A stretch of DNA of 47,805 bases from Acidobacteriota bacterium (GCA_003225495.1 QIAJ01000013.1:1-47805), one strand, 5' to 3'. Shown: positions 17,508 to 26,245, counted from the stretch's first letter. Made by a program: numbers and translations. Notes: a model not told the origin generated them from the sequence alone.

Positions 17508-18107
17508 GTGCCCAAGCATGCGGTGGGCAAAGCAGACGAAACGATTGACCGAAAAATGACGCGACGCGAAATGGTGGAGAAGTTGCTCGCAGGCATTGCG
17601 ACCGGAGCAGCATGGCCGCTGATCGCAACGGCGCACCCCGTTTACCGGCACCTGAAAAACAGCGCCCTTCTGGATCGCTCCGAGGCTGCACATAATGCCA
17701 CGCGCTGGGTGCCTTTGTTTCTGAATCAGCAGCAGAATGAGAGTTTGATCGCGCTTTCAGAGAGCATGGTACCTGGGTCAATCCAGGCCAAGGTAAACCG
17801 TTTCATCGATCTTTTATTGAGCGTTGACACAAAAGAGAACCAGGGAAAATTCGTGGCATCGCTCCGAACATTCAACAAGATTGCGGAAGAACAATTTGGA
17901 CAGGCATTCCCGCGGCTACCCCTGAGTGACAGAGACATCGTGCTCAAGACAGCCTCAACGCAAGCAGATCATCACCGCGATTTCAGCAATTTGAAGGACT
18001 GGATTACGACGGCGTACTACTCTTCCGAGGAGGGCATGCAGGAATTGGGTTGGACCAAAAGCCGTGCGTTCCGAGCTTTTCCGGGATGCGATCACGAATC
18101 GCACTGA
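17508..18107 (+). CDS. Gluconate 2-dehydrogenase subunit 3-like protein with twin-arginine signal
   Basis: A 199-residue protein (183 if the second ATG at 17556 is used). Just after that second Met comes T-R-R-E-M followed by the hydrophobic stretch LLAGIATGAAWPLIATA, which looks like a Tat signal and favours the start at 17556. The rest has the pattern of the small subunit of membrane gluconate dehydrogenases (FLNQQQNESLIALSESMVPGS, then NKIAEEQFGQAFPRL, then WITTAYYSSEEGMQELGW). In that family the subunit carries the Tat signal for the whole complex and helps fold the GMC subunit. It is divergent from the GMC gene instead of in the usual single operon. No cytochrome subunit is nearby. Confidence 0.85.
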   Translation: MPKHAVGKADETIDRKMTRREMVEKLLAGIATGAAWPLIATAHPVYRHLKNSALLDRSEAAHNATRWVPLFLNQQQNESLIALSESMVPGSIQAKVNRFIDLLLSVDTKENQGKFVASLRTFNKIAEEQFGQAFPRLPLSDRDIVLKTASTQADHHRDFSNLKDWITTAYYSSEEGMQELGWTKSRAFRAFPGCDHESH

Positions 18108-18219
18108 GCGTTGTTAATCCGACCGTTTGGCATTTTCCACCCCGTCACCGCCATTTTGGCCCCCAACTGGTAACTATGAAAGTTAACTCCTTGTATTAGT
18201 GTAGGGTTGAGCAGAGTAT

Positions 18220-18237
18220 CACGGTGGCACAACCGTG
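18220..18237 (+). repeat. Small hairpin before the GTG start at 18251
   Basis: CACGGT (18220-18225) and ACCGTG (18232-18237) can form a perfect 6-bp stem with a 6-base loop, ending 13 bases before the GTG of the small gene. In RNA it would lie next to the ribosome-binding region and may influence translation. No T-tract follows. Confidence 0.4.
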
Positions 18238-18250
18238 CATCTAACTGAAG

Positions 18251-18454
18251 GTGAAAATTCCTGAGAGGTCAATCTTCGCCGAGCAATACCGGGTGGTTGC
18301 GGTCCACAGCGATCGCCTGGTCGTCCGAGGAATTCTCAGCGGGCAGGAATTGACAATCGTCAATCCTGTGCCGGAAACACCACTCAACCAGTTCGACTTT
18401 CCTCCTGGAAAGTTAATTGCCCTGAGCGACCCGTCGTCAGCACAGCCGAATTAG
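18251..18454 (+). CDS. Small unknown protein
   Basis: A 67-residue protein starting at GTG. It has alternating hydrophobic residues suggesting a small beta-barrel (YRVVAVHSDRLVVRG, then GQELTIVNP), then a proline-rich region and FPPGKLIALSDPS. No signal peptide, membrane helix or metal motif is present. Its coding character is plausible from composition and from the lack of competing frames, but a clear ribosome-binding site is missing (only GAAG directly before GTG). It is convergent with the EAL fragment ending at 18460. Confidence 0.6.
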   Translation: MKIPERSIFAEQYRVVAVHSDRLVVRGILSGQELTIVNPVPETPLNQFDFPPGKLIALSDPSSAQPN

Positions 18455-18459
18455 CTTTC

Positions 18460-19013
18460 TTACGGCCGCTCGCCTGATTTTTTAAGCGTGATCTGTCTTC
18501 CGTGTTTAACCGGAATCGTCTCGTGAACGATCAGCGGTTCCGGTTCGAAGAAAACTGGCTCAGCTCTTTGTTTCACAGTACTTTGAATGGGGCCGGCTGC
18601 GATTAATTCGGCAAATTGCTCGGCGATCACCGGTGGACTGAAATAGTAACCCTGTGCCTCGTCACATTGGTGAGCCTGAAGAAAAGCCAACTCGGGTTGA
18701 GTCTCCACCCCTTCCGCTACGACCCTCAGATTAAGGCTTCTGCCCATACTGATCACCGCCGCCACAATGGTCGTTTCACCGGGGGCCGGAGAGATCTGTC
18801 GGACGAATGACTGGTCGATCTTCAGAGTGTCGATGGGGAACTTTCTAAGATAACTCAGACTGGAATACCCCGTTCCAAAGTCATCGACCGCCACTTGCAC
18901 GCCTTTCGCTTTCAGTGCGTTGAGGATGGATGCGGTGGAATCAGCATGTTTCATCAGGACGCTCTCGGTCAGTTCCAGTTCCAACGATCTCGGATCCAGG
19001 CCTGTTTCATTCA
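18460..19013 (-). pseudogene. C-terminal EAL-domain part, out of frame with the upstream GGDEF-EAL gene
   Basis: This frame continues the EAL phosphodiesterase domain that breaks off at 19011. It reads on as LNETGLDPRSLELELTES and keeps the catalytic elements: the Glu of ELTES, Asp-Asp in DDFGTGYSS, Lys in LKIDQSF and Glu in EGVET, then an extra tail of about 45 residues after the domain. No ribosome-binding site or sensible start is present, so it should not be made alone. Adding one base at about 19013-19014 (a G on the plus strand, C on the coding strand) joins it to the upstream gene exactly where EAL domains have the I-L-N-E-T-G-L segment. Confidence 0.85.
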
Positions 19014-20675
19014 GATTGCGAAGACGCCTTCAAGAAAGTGCTCATCCCGAAACTGGATAGCAGAAATATTCACCGCCATCGTTCCCACCCGCAGGCCCGC
19101 ATCGACCCATGCTTGGCTTTGCCGGCAGGCTTCGCGAAGCACCCACTTTCCGACCGGCAAGATGAGGCCGCAATCCTCCGCAATCGGAATGAAGTGTGAA
19201 GGAGAAATTGGCCCGCGTATTGGATGAGTCCAGCGCAGCAATGCTTCCGCCCCGGTAATCTCTCCAGTTCTCAGATTGACCTTCGGTTGGTAGTGCAGCG
19301 CGAACTCCTGCCGTTCGAGCGCGCGACGCAACATCTCCTCGATCGTTTGCCGCTCCACCGCCCGAACGTTCATGGCGGGCCGAAAAAACTGGAAACACTG
19401 ACGCCCATTCTCCTTCGCCTGGTACATGGCGGTATCGGCGTTCTTGATGAGTGTTTCGGCGTCGATACCGTCGTCGGGATAGACGCTCATCCCAATGCTG
19501 GTCGTCACGTGAAGATCATGTTGTCCAAGAGAATGGGGCTTTGCAACCGCTTGCAGCATTCTGCGCGCTGTAATCGCTGCATCCTCGGCTTGCTCAACCT
19601 CCGAAAGCAACACGACGAATTCATCGCCGCCCTGCCGGCTGACGGTGTCCGAGCCTCGCACGCAGTCCACCAGGCGACCCGCGACAGACTCAAGAAGTTT
19701 GTCGCCAGTGGGATGACCCAGGGAGTCATTGATGTGTTTGAAGCCATCCAGATCGAGGAACATGAGCACGACTTTTTTCATATGACGCCGCGATAAGCTG
19801 ATCGCCTGGCGCACGCGGTCGTGAAGAAGCATCCGGTTGGGTAGTCCAGTCAGAAAGTCGTGCTCGGCCAGGTGCGCCATCTGGAGGGCCAAAGTGCGGG
19901 TGGCGGTGACATCGTGGAAGACGATGACAGCTCCGCTGACTTTTCCTTCGCGGTCGTCGATGGGGGCAACAGAATCCTCAATCGGAATTTCAAAGCCGTC
20001 TCGGCGGATCAACACGCAGCTCGGCGGCAGGTGCATGGTTCGGTTCTTGCCGATAGCCATCAACATCGGATTCGGGATGGGTTTTCGGCCGTGGGTATCC
20101 AGAATTTGCAGCACTTCCGCCATCGGCCTGCCTGCGGCTTCATCAGAGGTCCAGCCGGTCATTTTTTCGGCGACCAGATTGAGGAAGGTGACCGTCCCTG
20201 CGATATCCGTGCATGCAACGCCGTCGCCAATGCATTTGAGCGTGACTTGTGCTCGTTCTTTTTCCTCGAAGAGCGCCTCTTCCAGCGCCTTGCGTTCGAC
20301 CGCGTAGCGCATCGCCCGGCGCAGCCCCCGCGCGTCGATTTCGCCTTTAATGAGGTAGTCCTGTGCACCTTTGCGCAGAGCCTTCGCCGACAGTTCCTGA
20401 TCGTCCAAGCCGGTAAGAACCACGACTGGAACGCGTGGCGCCGCAGCACGGGTCCTTCGTAGAGCTGCAAGGCCCTGTGCGTCGGGCAATCCGAGGTCGA
20501 GGAGGATTATGTCCACAGGATGCCCGGCAAGATATTGTTCAGCCTCACCCAAGCGCTTAACATGAGTCAAAGTGGCATCGTGTGAACCGGGTTCGTTCAA
20601 CATCTCCCGGAGCAGGTGGGCGTCCCCGGCGTTATCTTCGACCAGGAGCAGCACCTTGATTGATTTGTCGCTCAT
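19011..20675 (-). CDS. REC-PAS-GGDEF-EAL signalling protein, frameshifted in EAL
   Basis: A 554-residue product before the premature TGA at 19011-19013. Domains: receiver at 1-125 with phosphoacceptor Asp60 and Lys110; PAS at about 140-260; GGDEF at about 270-435 with an intact GGDEF motif (349-353) preceded by an inhibitory-site RxxD (340-343); and the first half of an EAL domain with E-A-L at 477-479 (GAEALLRW). It would make or degrade cyclic di-GMP under control of phosphorylation and a PAS signal. The remaining EAL half is in the next frame (18460-19013). As read, the phosphodiesterase is cut and only the cyclase part is complete. Its ATG overlaps the stop of the preceding receiver gene (ATGA), so the two form a coupled unit. 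Confidence 0.9.
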   Translation of the reverse strand: MSDKSIKVLLLVEDNAGDAHLLREMLNEPGSHDATLTHVKRLGEAEQYLAGHPVDIILLDLGLPDAQGLAALRRTRAAAPRVPVVVLTGLDDQELSAKALRKGAQDYLIKGEIDARGLRRAMRYAVERKALEEALFEEKERAQVTLKCIGDGVACTDIAGTVTFLNLVAEKMTGWTSDEAAGRPMAEVLQILDTHGRKPIPNPMLMAIGKNRTMHLPPSCVLIRRDGFEIPIEDSVAPIDDREGKVSGAVIVFHDVTATRTLALQMAHLAEHDFLTGLPNRMLLHDRVRQAISLSRRHMKKVVLMFLDLDGFKHINDSLGHPTGDKLLESVAGRLVDCVRGSDTVSRQGGDEFVVLLSEVEQAEDAAITARRMLQAVAKPHSLGQHDLHVTTSIGMSVYPDDGIDAETLIKNADTAMYQAKENGRQCFQFFRPAMNVRAVERQTIEEMLRRALERQEFALHYQPKVNLRTGEITGAEALLRWTHPIRGPISPSHFIPIAEDCGLILPVGKWVLREACRQSQAWVDAGLRVGTMAVNISAIQFRDEHFLEGVFAI

Positions 20676-21109
20676 TCGCCCTGCACCCGTCGTGGCAACT
20701 TAACCTTGGTCAGCCAGAAGTCGTTGATGCTCTTTACCAGGCTCTGGAAGGCGTCCAATTGCACCGGTTTGCAGAGATAGCAATTCGCCAGGAGCTGATA
20801 GCTTTTCGCGATGTCAGCCTCCGCCTCTGAAGTTGTCAGAATTAAAGTAGGAATTGTTTTCAGACTCTCGTCCTTCTTGATGCTAGTTAGAACTTCGCGA
20901 CCATCCATCTTGGGCAGATTTAAGTCCAGCAAAATGAAATCTGGCCGGGGGGCCTGTGAATGAGCTCCTTCCTTCCTGAGAAATGCCATCGCCTCAATCC
21001 CATCCGAAACTATGTGGAGACGAACCGACATATTGGCGTCGCGGAAAGCCTCTTGCGTTAACCGGACATCGCCCGCGCTATCTTCCACCAGTAGAACCTC
21101 TGGGGTCAT
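20672..21109 (-). CDS. Single-domain response regulator (Rcp1-like)
   Basis: A 145-residue receiver. The start at 21109 is chosen because GGAGGA lies 5 bases upstream and the protein then begins MTPEVLLVEDSAGDVRL; an in-frame Met at 21235 would add 42 residues without any receiver character. Acidic residues ED are followed by the phosphoacceptor in FILLDLNLPKMDG, the Thr-Ser of LILTTSEA and the Lys of YLCKPVQ. The longer spacing and sequence resemble Rcp1-type regulators that receive phosphate from phytochrome-like or hybrid histidine kinases. No kinase is in the window. It is coupled by a 4-bp overlap to the GGDEF-EAL protein downstream, so it likely feeds the same cyclic-di-GMP circuit. Confidence 0.92.
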   Translation of the reverse strand: MTPEVLLVEDSAGDVRLTQEAFRDANMSVRLHIVSDGIEAMAFLRKEGAHSQAPRPDFILLDLNLPKMDGREVLTSIKKDESLKTIPTLILTTSEAEADIAKSYQLLANCYLCKPVQLDAFQSLVKSINDFWLTKVKLPRRVQGE

Positions 21110-21542
21110 ATCATTCCTCCATTGGCTTTCAGATTTCCTCTCACCTCCGGTGGAGGCCTGAACAAATCCTTCTTCCAGTGTCCAACAGCGCAGTTGGACA
21201 GCAGACAGCGAAGCATCGTCGCGGCCGGATTCCATACGGCTAGCCTCGACGACTGTCTTACGGGAACCTCTTGTCCATAAGGAACGGCAATAATCGCCAG
21301 ATTAATGAGTTCTAATAATTGGCAAGAACACCGATACTGATTGTTTCCCGAAAGTGGAATGATGGAGGTACTTGAGCTTGCAGATGCCGCAGCTGAGTTT
21401 TTTGGAATGTGAGCAATCCTGCTCAGTTGTGGCTTAGCGCTCCTGCCATGCTGAAGTGGCGAGGACGAGGAAACGCATCGCTAATTTAACGATTTTTCCG
21501 ACTCGCTGACAAAGAGCGCTTCGCAATGTTGAAGGATTGAAG
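21110..21542. other. 433-bp intergenic region, divergent promoters expected
   Basis: This lies between the minus-strand receiver gene and the plus-strand zinc-ribbon gene. It holds the GGAGGA ribosome-binding site of the receiver (21115-21120). A hairpin TGAGCA/TGCTCA with a 4-base loop is at 21410-21425; a T-run lies on its 5' side only, so it is not a terminator in plus direction, and in minus direction it would be followed by an A-run. I cannot identify promoters with confidence and see no further gene. Confidence 0.4.
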
Positions 21543-21746
21543 ATGGGACCCGCCCTGGATCAGTTTCGCAATCGGCTGCGAAGGCGATTCGCCTTCCTCG
21601 CTGATGTTTCCGGCAAAGTTCTGTCGATACTGATCCCGCAGATTCGGGAAGCTCGACCGCAACGGATGTGTCCTTTTTGCGGCCTGATTACGCCACGCCA
21701 CAAGACGTCCTGCATGGAATGCGGAAAGTCTCTCAGGCCAGCCTAG
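21543..21746 (+). CDS. Small zinc-ribbon protein
   Basis: A 67-residue protein. The ATG at 21543 has GAAGGA six bases upstream; an in-frame TTG at 21537 has no spacing and is less likely. The N-terminal half is basic and amphipathic (LDQFRNRLRRRFAFLADVSGKVLSILIPQIREA); the C-terminal half is a zinc ribbon with CPFC and CMEC knuckles 16 residues apart. Such one-knuckle-pair ribbons often bind nucleic acid or protein, but nothing more specific can be said. It is convergent with the radical SAM gene ending at 21797. Confidence 0.7.
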   Translation: MGPALDQFRNRLRRRFAFLADVSGKVLSILIPQIREARPQRMCPFCGLITPRHKTSCMECGKSLRPA

Positions 21747-21796
21747 GTCGGGCCAAACCGTCAACGCGAAAGCCAGCACCTTCCCGGTGCAAACTC

Positions 21797-23335
21797 TCAG
21801 GAATTCTGTTTTACTGCTGCTGCGGCGTTCCAAACTTCGGGCATCTTGAGGTGCGGCATTTCAGGCGCTGCAAAGAGCCGCTGGCAAGGTTTGGCAAGCC
21901 AACGGGCCCAACGGGAAGATCGCGAAACACGTGCGCTGTCAGTCGCAATACCGGTATCGGCGTACATCTGGCGATAGATTTTTGAGATCAGGACAAAAGC
22001 CAGCCGCGCCCGCATCGACTTAATGAACCGGGACCGCAACCACACTGATTTCAGACTGTAGAACGTATCCCAGACTGCCTGGGTATGGCTGCGAATTTCT
22101 TCGGCCGACATAGTCGGGTGAGTCCAATACAGTTTCGGTCGAAGATTCTGAGGTATGAGCCAGCGCCTCGTGATCGGCACCCCGCCGATCTGAATCGGCA
22201 CATCCATCGACTTCTCCCACCGGTTAAAGTCGACAGTTCCTGGATACGGAGTCAGCGTCACAAACTGCGCGAAGGCTACTTCAGCCTGAGCGGCGGCCGT
22301 CGCCGTCGCCTGAAAAGTCTCAGGCCGGTCGCTGGGTAGCCCGAATATGAACGAGCCGAGTACGTAGACTCCGTGTCGTCGGAATGTTCGCAATTGCTCG
22401 ACCAGATCGGTACCGGAAGAGTTGAATTCCTTGTACACGTCTTTCAAACCCTCCGGCGTCACCGACTCGACCCCGACCAGTGCACCCTTGATGTGGGCTT
22501 TGTTCATCGCCTGCAGGAAATCTGTGTCTTCCGCCGCTTCCATTGTGATCTGAGTGAAGAAAATTGTGTCAGGCGGTAATTGTGCGAGACGTGCCATCAG
22601 CTCAAACCGCTCCGCCCGAATCGCCTTTAACTCATTGACACGATGAGTATTGTTTTGCGCTTCCGCCAAACTAATGTCAGTAAGTGTGACGGGATAGAAA
22701 TTGTCGTCCGCGAGCGCGATAAAGCGAAATCCCAGCCGCCGTAGTTGGACGATTTCCTCAACCACTACGTCTGATCTACGCTGCCGGGGACGCTGGCCAT
22801 CGGTACGCCAAACCGAACAAAACGAGCAGTGCTTGGGACAGCCGCGCACAGTCTGCACAGATGCCCACATGTAGCTCTTCCGCGGCACAAGGTCCCACCG
22901 CGCTGCCAGAAACTCCGAGGCTTCGATCCGGCCGCCCTCATAAACCGGTAATGGACTCCCTCGCTCACAATCCGCGAGTACTTTGCCCCACGCGACATCT
23001 CCGTCGCCTTTCACTACGGCGTGCGCGCCACCTAGTTCGTGGGCTTCGTCGGGATAGAGGGTCGCGTGAATGCCTCCAAACACTACGTATGCGCCGCGAG
23101 CACGGGCAATCCTTCCGAGTTTGTATCCCCTCAGTGCGTTCGCGGTGTGGATGCCGATTCCGACAATATCGCCAGGCTGAATCTGGGTAGGGTCAACCGA
23201 TTCAAGGGTTTCATCGACCAACAAGGGGTCCCCAAAGCTTGACGGTGTTGCGGCTGCCAGAACGTAGAGCCAGCGCGGGGTAATGACTGCAGTGCCGAAA
23301 GAAACTTCACTTGGATTGACGAGGTGAACGCGCAC
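21797..23335 (-). CDS. B12-binding radical SAM protein
   Basis: About 512 residues from a GTG at 23335, which is preceded by AAGGAGG (11 bases upstream) and starts directly with the conserved VRVHLVNPSEVSFG; a start at 23530 would add 65 residues of no family character. The N-terminal part (about 1-140) is the cobalamin-binding type domain (GIGIHTANALRGYKLGRIAR, VVFGGIHATLYPDEA), the central part holds the radical SAM motif RGCPKHCSFCSVW with three cysteines, and a C-terminal region of about 120 residues is unique. Proteins of this class methylate or rearrange unactivated carbons, for example on hopanoids, lipids or natural products. No partner pathway genes flank it, so the substrate is unknown. 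The typical B12 DxHxxG is absent, which is common in this group. Confidence 0.9.
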   Translation of the reverse strand: MRVHLVNPSEVSFGTAVITPRWLYVLAAATPSSFGDPLLVDETLESVDPTQIQPGDIVGIGIHTANALRGYKLGRIARARGAYVVFGGIHATLYPDEAHELGGAHAVVKGDGDVAWGKVLADCERGSPLPVYEGGRIEASEFLAARWDLVPRKSYMWASVQTVRGCPKHCSFCSVWRTDGQRPRQRRSDVVVEEIVQLRRLGFRFIALADDNFYPVTLTDISLAEAQNNTHRVNELKAIRAERFELMARLAQLPPDTIFFTQITMEAAEDTDFLQAMNKAHIKGALVGVESVTPEGLKDVYKEFNSSGTDLVEQLRTFRRHGVYVLGSFIFGLPSDRPETFQATATAAAQAEVAFAQFVTLTPYPGTVDFNRWEKSMDVPIQIGGVPITRRWLIPQNLRPKLYWTHPTMSAEEIRSHTQAVWDTFYSLKSVWLRSRFIKSMRARLAFVLISKIYRQMYADTGIATDSARVSRSSRWARWLAKPCQRLFAAPEMPHLKMPEVWNAAAAVKQNS

Positions 23336-23574
23336 GCTCTGTTGGCCCTCCTTAGGGCTAGCTTGCAGGGGTGCGCCGGAGACGATTTGTCCGCAGGAAA
23401 TCGCGGTTTCGCCACTCTTAGCGGTTCTCAAGTCCAAAACTGCAGTTATGGACGTAAAAATGCTGTGCACACACCCAAGGCGGTAATTCTCGCGTCCGAG
23501 GATAAACTGAGTCTGTTCAAAAGTGAACACTCTTACGTACCGTGGGACGGTATTCTGACGCCCTGCCGGTGAGC

Positions 23575-24342
23575 ATGAACCTCCATTTCGCTTCTCTTCT
23601 TACGTCGATTCTGATGTGCGCAGTTTTAAGCCTGCCTGCCGCCGCACAGTGGTCGAAAGCAGTTGCACTGTCGCCTTGCGCTTCCATGACCGCCGAGCAG
23701 GTTGCCGATAATCTGGTGCAACGAAACCGAGAACGCGCGCGGGGCCTGGAGGCCTATCATGGCACACGGATTTACCGGCTTGAGTATCGTGGTTTCCCCA
23801 GTTCCAGAAACGCGGAAATGATCGTGGATGTGGACTATCGCTCTCCTGCGACCAAGAATTTCAGTATCCGATCGGAAACCGGATCTCACTTCCTGGTGGA
23901 GAAGGTTTTTCAGAAGATGCTGCAAAGCGAGAAGGACGCGCTTAGCGAGGAAAATCAGGCTCGTGTAGCTCTCAACCGTGAAAACTACCTGTTTACGTTG
24001 TCAGGTGGCGACCACTTGCCAACGGGTCAGTCTTATGTTCTTTCCGTTGAGCCCCGTACCAGCAACAAACTGCTTTATCGCGGCAAGATCTGGGTGGATG
24101 CTAAAGAATTCGCTGTTGTCCGGATTGACGCAACGCCCGCAAAAAATCCTTCCTTCTGGACCAAAGAAACAAGAATCGAGCAGCTGTACACCAAGGTGGG
24201 AGATTTTTGGCTTCCCGTTTCTAACCGTAGCAGCAGCGCGATTCGACTGGGAGGCCGCGCGAATTTCACGATTGATTACCAGGACTATCGGATCACGGGC
24301 ATCAATCCAGAGCGTAGCGCAGGGAAGATCGCTGGCAATTGA
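23575..24342 (+). CDS. LolA-like periplasmic protein (outer-membrane lipoprotein-sorting type)
   Basis: A 255-residue protein from the ATG at 23575; an in-frame GTG at 23542 is possible, but the signal peptide (MNLHFASLLTSILM to PAAAQW) starts at the chosen Met. The mature part has the unclosed-barrel pattern of LolA/LppX-like proteins: YHGTRIYRLEYRGFPSS, then strands with VDVDYRSPATKNFSI, then the typical KLLYRGKIWVDAKEFAVVRIDA and a final RGGRANFTIDYQDYRIT-like strand region. In the family these proteins shuttle lipids or lipoproteins through the periplasm. It is not near lol genes. A specific ligand cannot be assigned. Confidence 0.8.
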   Translation: MNLHFASLLTSILMCAVLSLPAAAQWSKAVALSPCASMTAEQVADNLVQRNRERARGLEAYHGTRIYRLEYRGFPSSRNAEMIVDVDYRSPATKNFSIRSETGSHFLVEKVFQKMLQSEKDALSEENQARVALNRENYLFTLSGGDHLPTGQSYVLSVEPRTSNKLLYRGKIWVDAKEFAVVRIDATPAKNPSFWTKETRIEQLYTKVGDFWLPVSNRSSSAIRLGGRANFTIDYQDYRITGINPERSAGKIAGN

Positions 24343-24400
24343 TCGTGCGATTTCCCGGCCAGCGACGGAAGTGTTTCGAAAGACTCGGGTTGTACAGAGA

Positions 24401-24613
24401 TTACTTGCGCGCGCCGGCAATACTTATCGCAATCCCACCCGCAATCAGCACGACACTGATGATGGGAGATACCCGTTCGCTATGGCTGGTCTCGACACCG
24501 ATTTTTGCGTCTCCGACTTTGATGCCCTCCGTTTCGGAGTGGGGAATCGGCACCACCAGCGACGCGATACCGAGCGCGATCAGGAGCAGGCCCGCATAAA
24601 GTAGCATCTTCAT
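24401..24613 (-). CDS. Small DUF3185-like membrane protein
   Basis: A 70-residue protein with two membrane helices (about residues 3-21 and 49-66, IISVVLIAGGIAISIAG) and a polar loop containing ETEGIKVGDAKIGVETSHS. This two-helix arrangement resembles the DUF3185 family. GAGAAA precedes the ATG by 6 bases. It lies 24 bp downstream of hutH on the same strand and could be the last gene of that operon. Its function is unknown. Confidence 0.7.
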   Translation of the reverse strand: MKMLLYAGLLLIALGIASLVVPIPHSETEGIKVGDAKIGVETSHSERVSPIISVVLIAGGIAISIAGARK

Positions 24614-24637
24614 ATCATTTTCTCGAAGCGACTCTAG

Positions 24638-26179
24638 CTATCGTAATGAGTCTGCCATCTTTCCTGCGGCGATTGCTTCCGAAATTCTCGCAAAATCCTG
24701 GTACATTACCCGGTCTTTGTCCATCGTCGCGCACACTGCCCGCACTGCGGCATGCGCTCGCTGGAGCGGCTTCGAAGTCTTGAGCGGCGCCAGGAAGTCG
24801 ATTGCCTGTGCCGCCGCCATGGCTTCGATCGCGAGCGTGTTGCGCGTGTTATCGATGATTTTCTTCAGCTTGATGGCGGCCGTCATGCCCATCGACACAT
24901 AGTCTTCCTTGTTGCCGGACGTGGTGATGGAATCAACCGATGCGGGGTGCGCCAGTACTTTGTTTTCGCTCACGAGGGCGGCGGCGGTCACTTGCGGCAT
25001 CATGAAACCGGAGTTAAGGCCTGCGCCTGGAGCGAGGAAAGGGGGTAATCCTTCGCTGAGTGCGGGGTTCACAAGGCGTTCGAGGCGGCGTTCGCTGATC
25101 CCGGCGAGGGCGCTGAGAGCGATGGCGAGAAAATCGAGCGCAAATGCGAGTGGCTCACCGTGAAAGTTGCCGCCTGAAATGATGTCACCCTCGCCATCGG
25201 CAAGCTTCGGGTTCTTCACGAAAACGAGCGGATTGTCGACGGCGGCATTTGCTTCGGTTTCGAATACTTCGCGACAGTAGGCGAGAGTATCGCGCACCGC
25301 GCCGTGGACTTGCGGCATGCAGCGTAACGAGTACGCATCCTGCACGCGTCCGCAGTCCCGATGTGATTCGCGGATCTCGCTGCTTTCGAGCAGACGCCGG
25401 AGGTTGGCGGCGGTCTTGGTTTGTCCGGCATGCGGACGCGCTTTGTGAATGCGCTCGTCGTAAGCGGCGTCTGTGCCTTTGAGAGCATCGCAGGCCATGG
25501 CGCCGATGACATCGGCGGTATCGACTAAAATTTCGGCAGCCAATAACGACAGAGTCCCCACTGCCAGCATCGCTTGCGTGCCATTGATCAGCGAAACAGC
25601 TTCCTTGGCTTCGAGCACCAGTGGTTTGATCTGGGCGCGCTTTAATGCTTCTGCGCTCGGGATGCGAGCGCCTTTATCGTCAAAACACTCGCCTTCGCCC
25701 ATCAGTGCCAACGCCAAGTGAGCCAGCGGAGCAAGATCGCCACTCGCTCCTACGCTGCCCTGCGACGGGACAAAGGGCGTCACGCCGCGATTGAGCATCT
25801 CGCAGATCGTGTCGATAGTGATGGCGCGAACACCGGAATAGCCCTTCGAGAGCGAATTGGCGCGCAGCAACATCATGGCGCGGGTTTCGGAAATTGCCAG
25901 CGGCTCGCCAACGCCGACAGCGTGCGAGCGAATGAGGTTCAGCTGAAGTTCGCGAATCTGATTGCCCGCAATCCGAACGTCGCTCAGTTTGCCGACGCCG
26001 GTCGTGATGGCGTAGGAAAGTTGGTTGTTTGTGACGAGCTTATCCACGACTGCGCGCGCGCGATCGACGGCTTCGCGGGCATCTGGAGCAAGAAGCACTG
26101 GTTGACGCGCGTGAATATCCGCAACCTCGCGGACCTCTTCGAGAGTCAGATCGTTTCCGTTAATGTGCAAGGCTTTCAA
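24638..26179 (-). CDS. hutH: Histidine ammonia-lyase
   Basis: A 513-residue cytoplasmic enzyme that deaminates L-histidine to trans-urocanate, the first step of histidine use. The MIO cofactor triad Ala145-Ser146-Gly147 is in GSVGASGDLAPLAHLAL, with the active-site Tyr in YAITTGVG (residue 56) and His86 in RSHAVGVG; the length equals that of classical HutH. The absence of urocanase and of the other hut genes from the window means that the pathway would be completed elsewhere. The start is a TTG at 26179 without a strong ribosome-binding site; it fits the family N-terminus. It sits 66 bp downstream of the thioesterase gene in a long minus-strand run. Confidence 0.95.
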   Translation of the reverse strand: MKALHINGNDLTLEEVREVADIHARQPVLLAPDAREAVDRARAVVDKLVTNNQLSYAITTGVGKLSDVRIAGNQIRELQLNLIRSHAVGVGEPLAISETRAMMLLRANSLSKGYSGVRAITIDTICEMLNRGVTPFVPSQGSVGASGDLAPLAHLALALMGEGECFDDKGARIPSAEALKRAQIKPLVLEAKEAVSLINGTQAMLAVGTLSLLAAEILVDTADVIGAMACDALKGTDAAYDERIHKARPHAGQTKTAANLRRLLESSEIRESHRDCGRVQDAYSLRCMPQVHGAVRDTLAYCREVFETEANAAVDNPLVFVKNPKLADGEGDIISGGNFHGEPLAFALDFLAIALSALAGISERRLERLVNPALSEGLPPFLAPGAGLNSGFMMPQVTAAALVSENKVLAHPASVDSITTSGNKEDYVSMGMTAAIKLKKIIDNTRNTLAIEAMAAAQAIDFLAPLKTSKPLQRAHAAVRAVCATMDKDRVMYQDFARISEAIAAGKMADSLR

Positions 26180-26245
26180 GGCAGGTCTCGGTTCTCAGGT
26201 TGCGGGTCACAGTTGATGGGTGAACATCCACCTTCTGCAAGGCGC

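Noticed and set aside
21410..21425. Hairpin TGAGCA/TGCTCA near a T-run as intrinsic terminator
   Set aside because: The T-run precedes the stem on the plus strand, and on the minus strand it becomes an A-run, so neither direction gives a stem followed by U-tract.
24638..26179. Complete histidine utilisation operon
   Set aside because: Only hutH is recognisable; no urocanase, imidazolonepropionase, formiminoglutamase or HutC is in the window.
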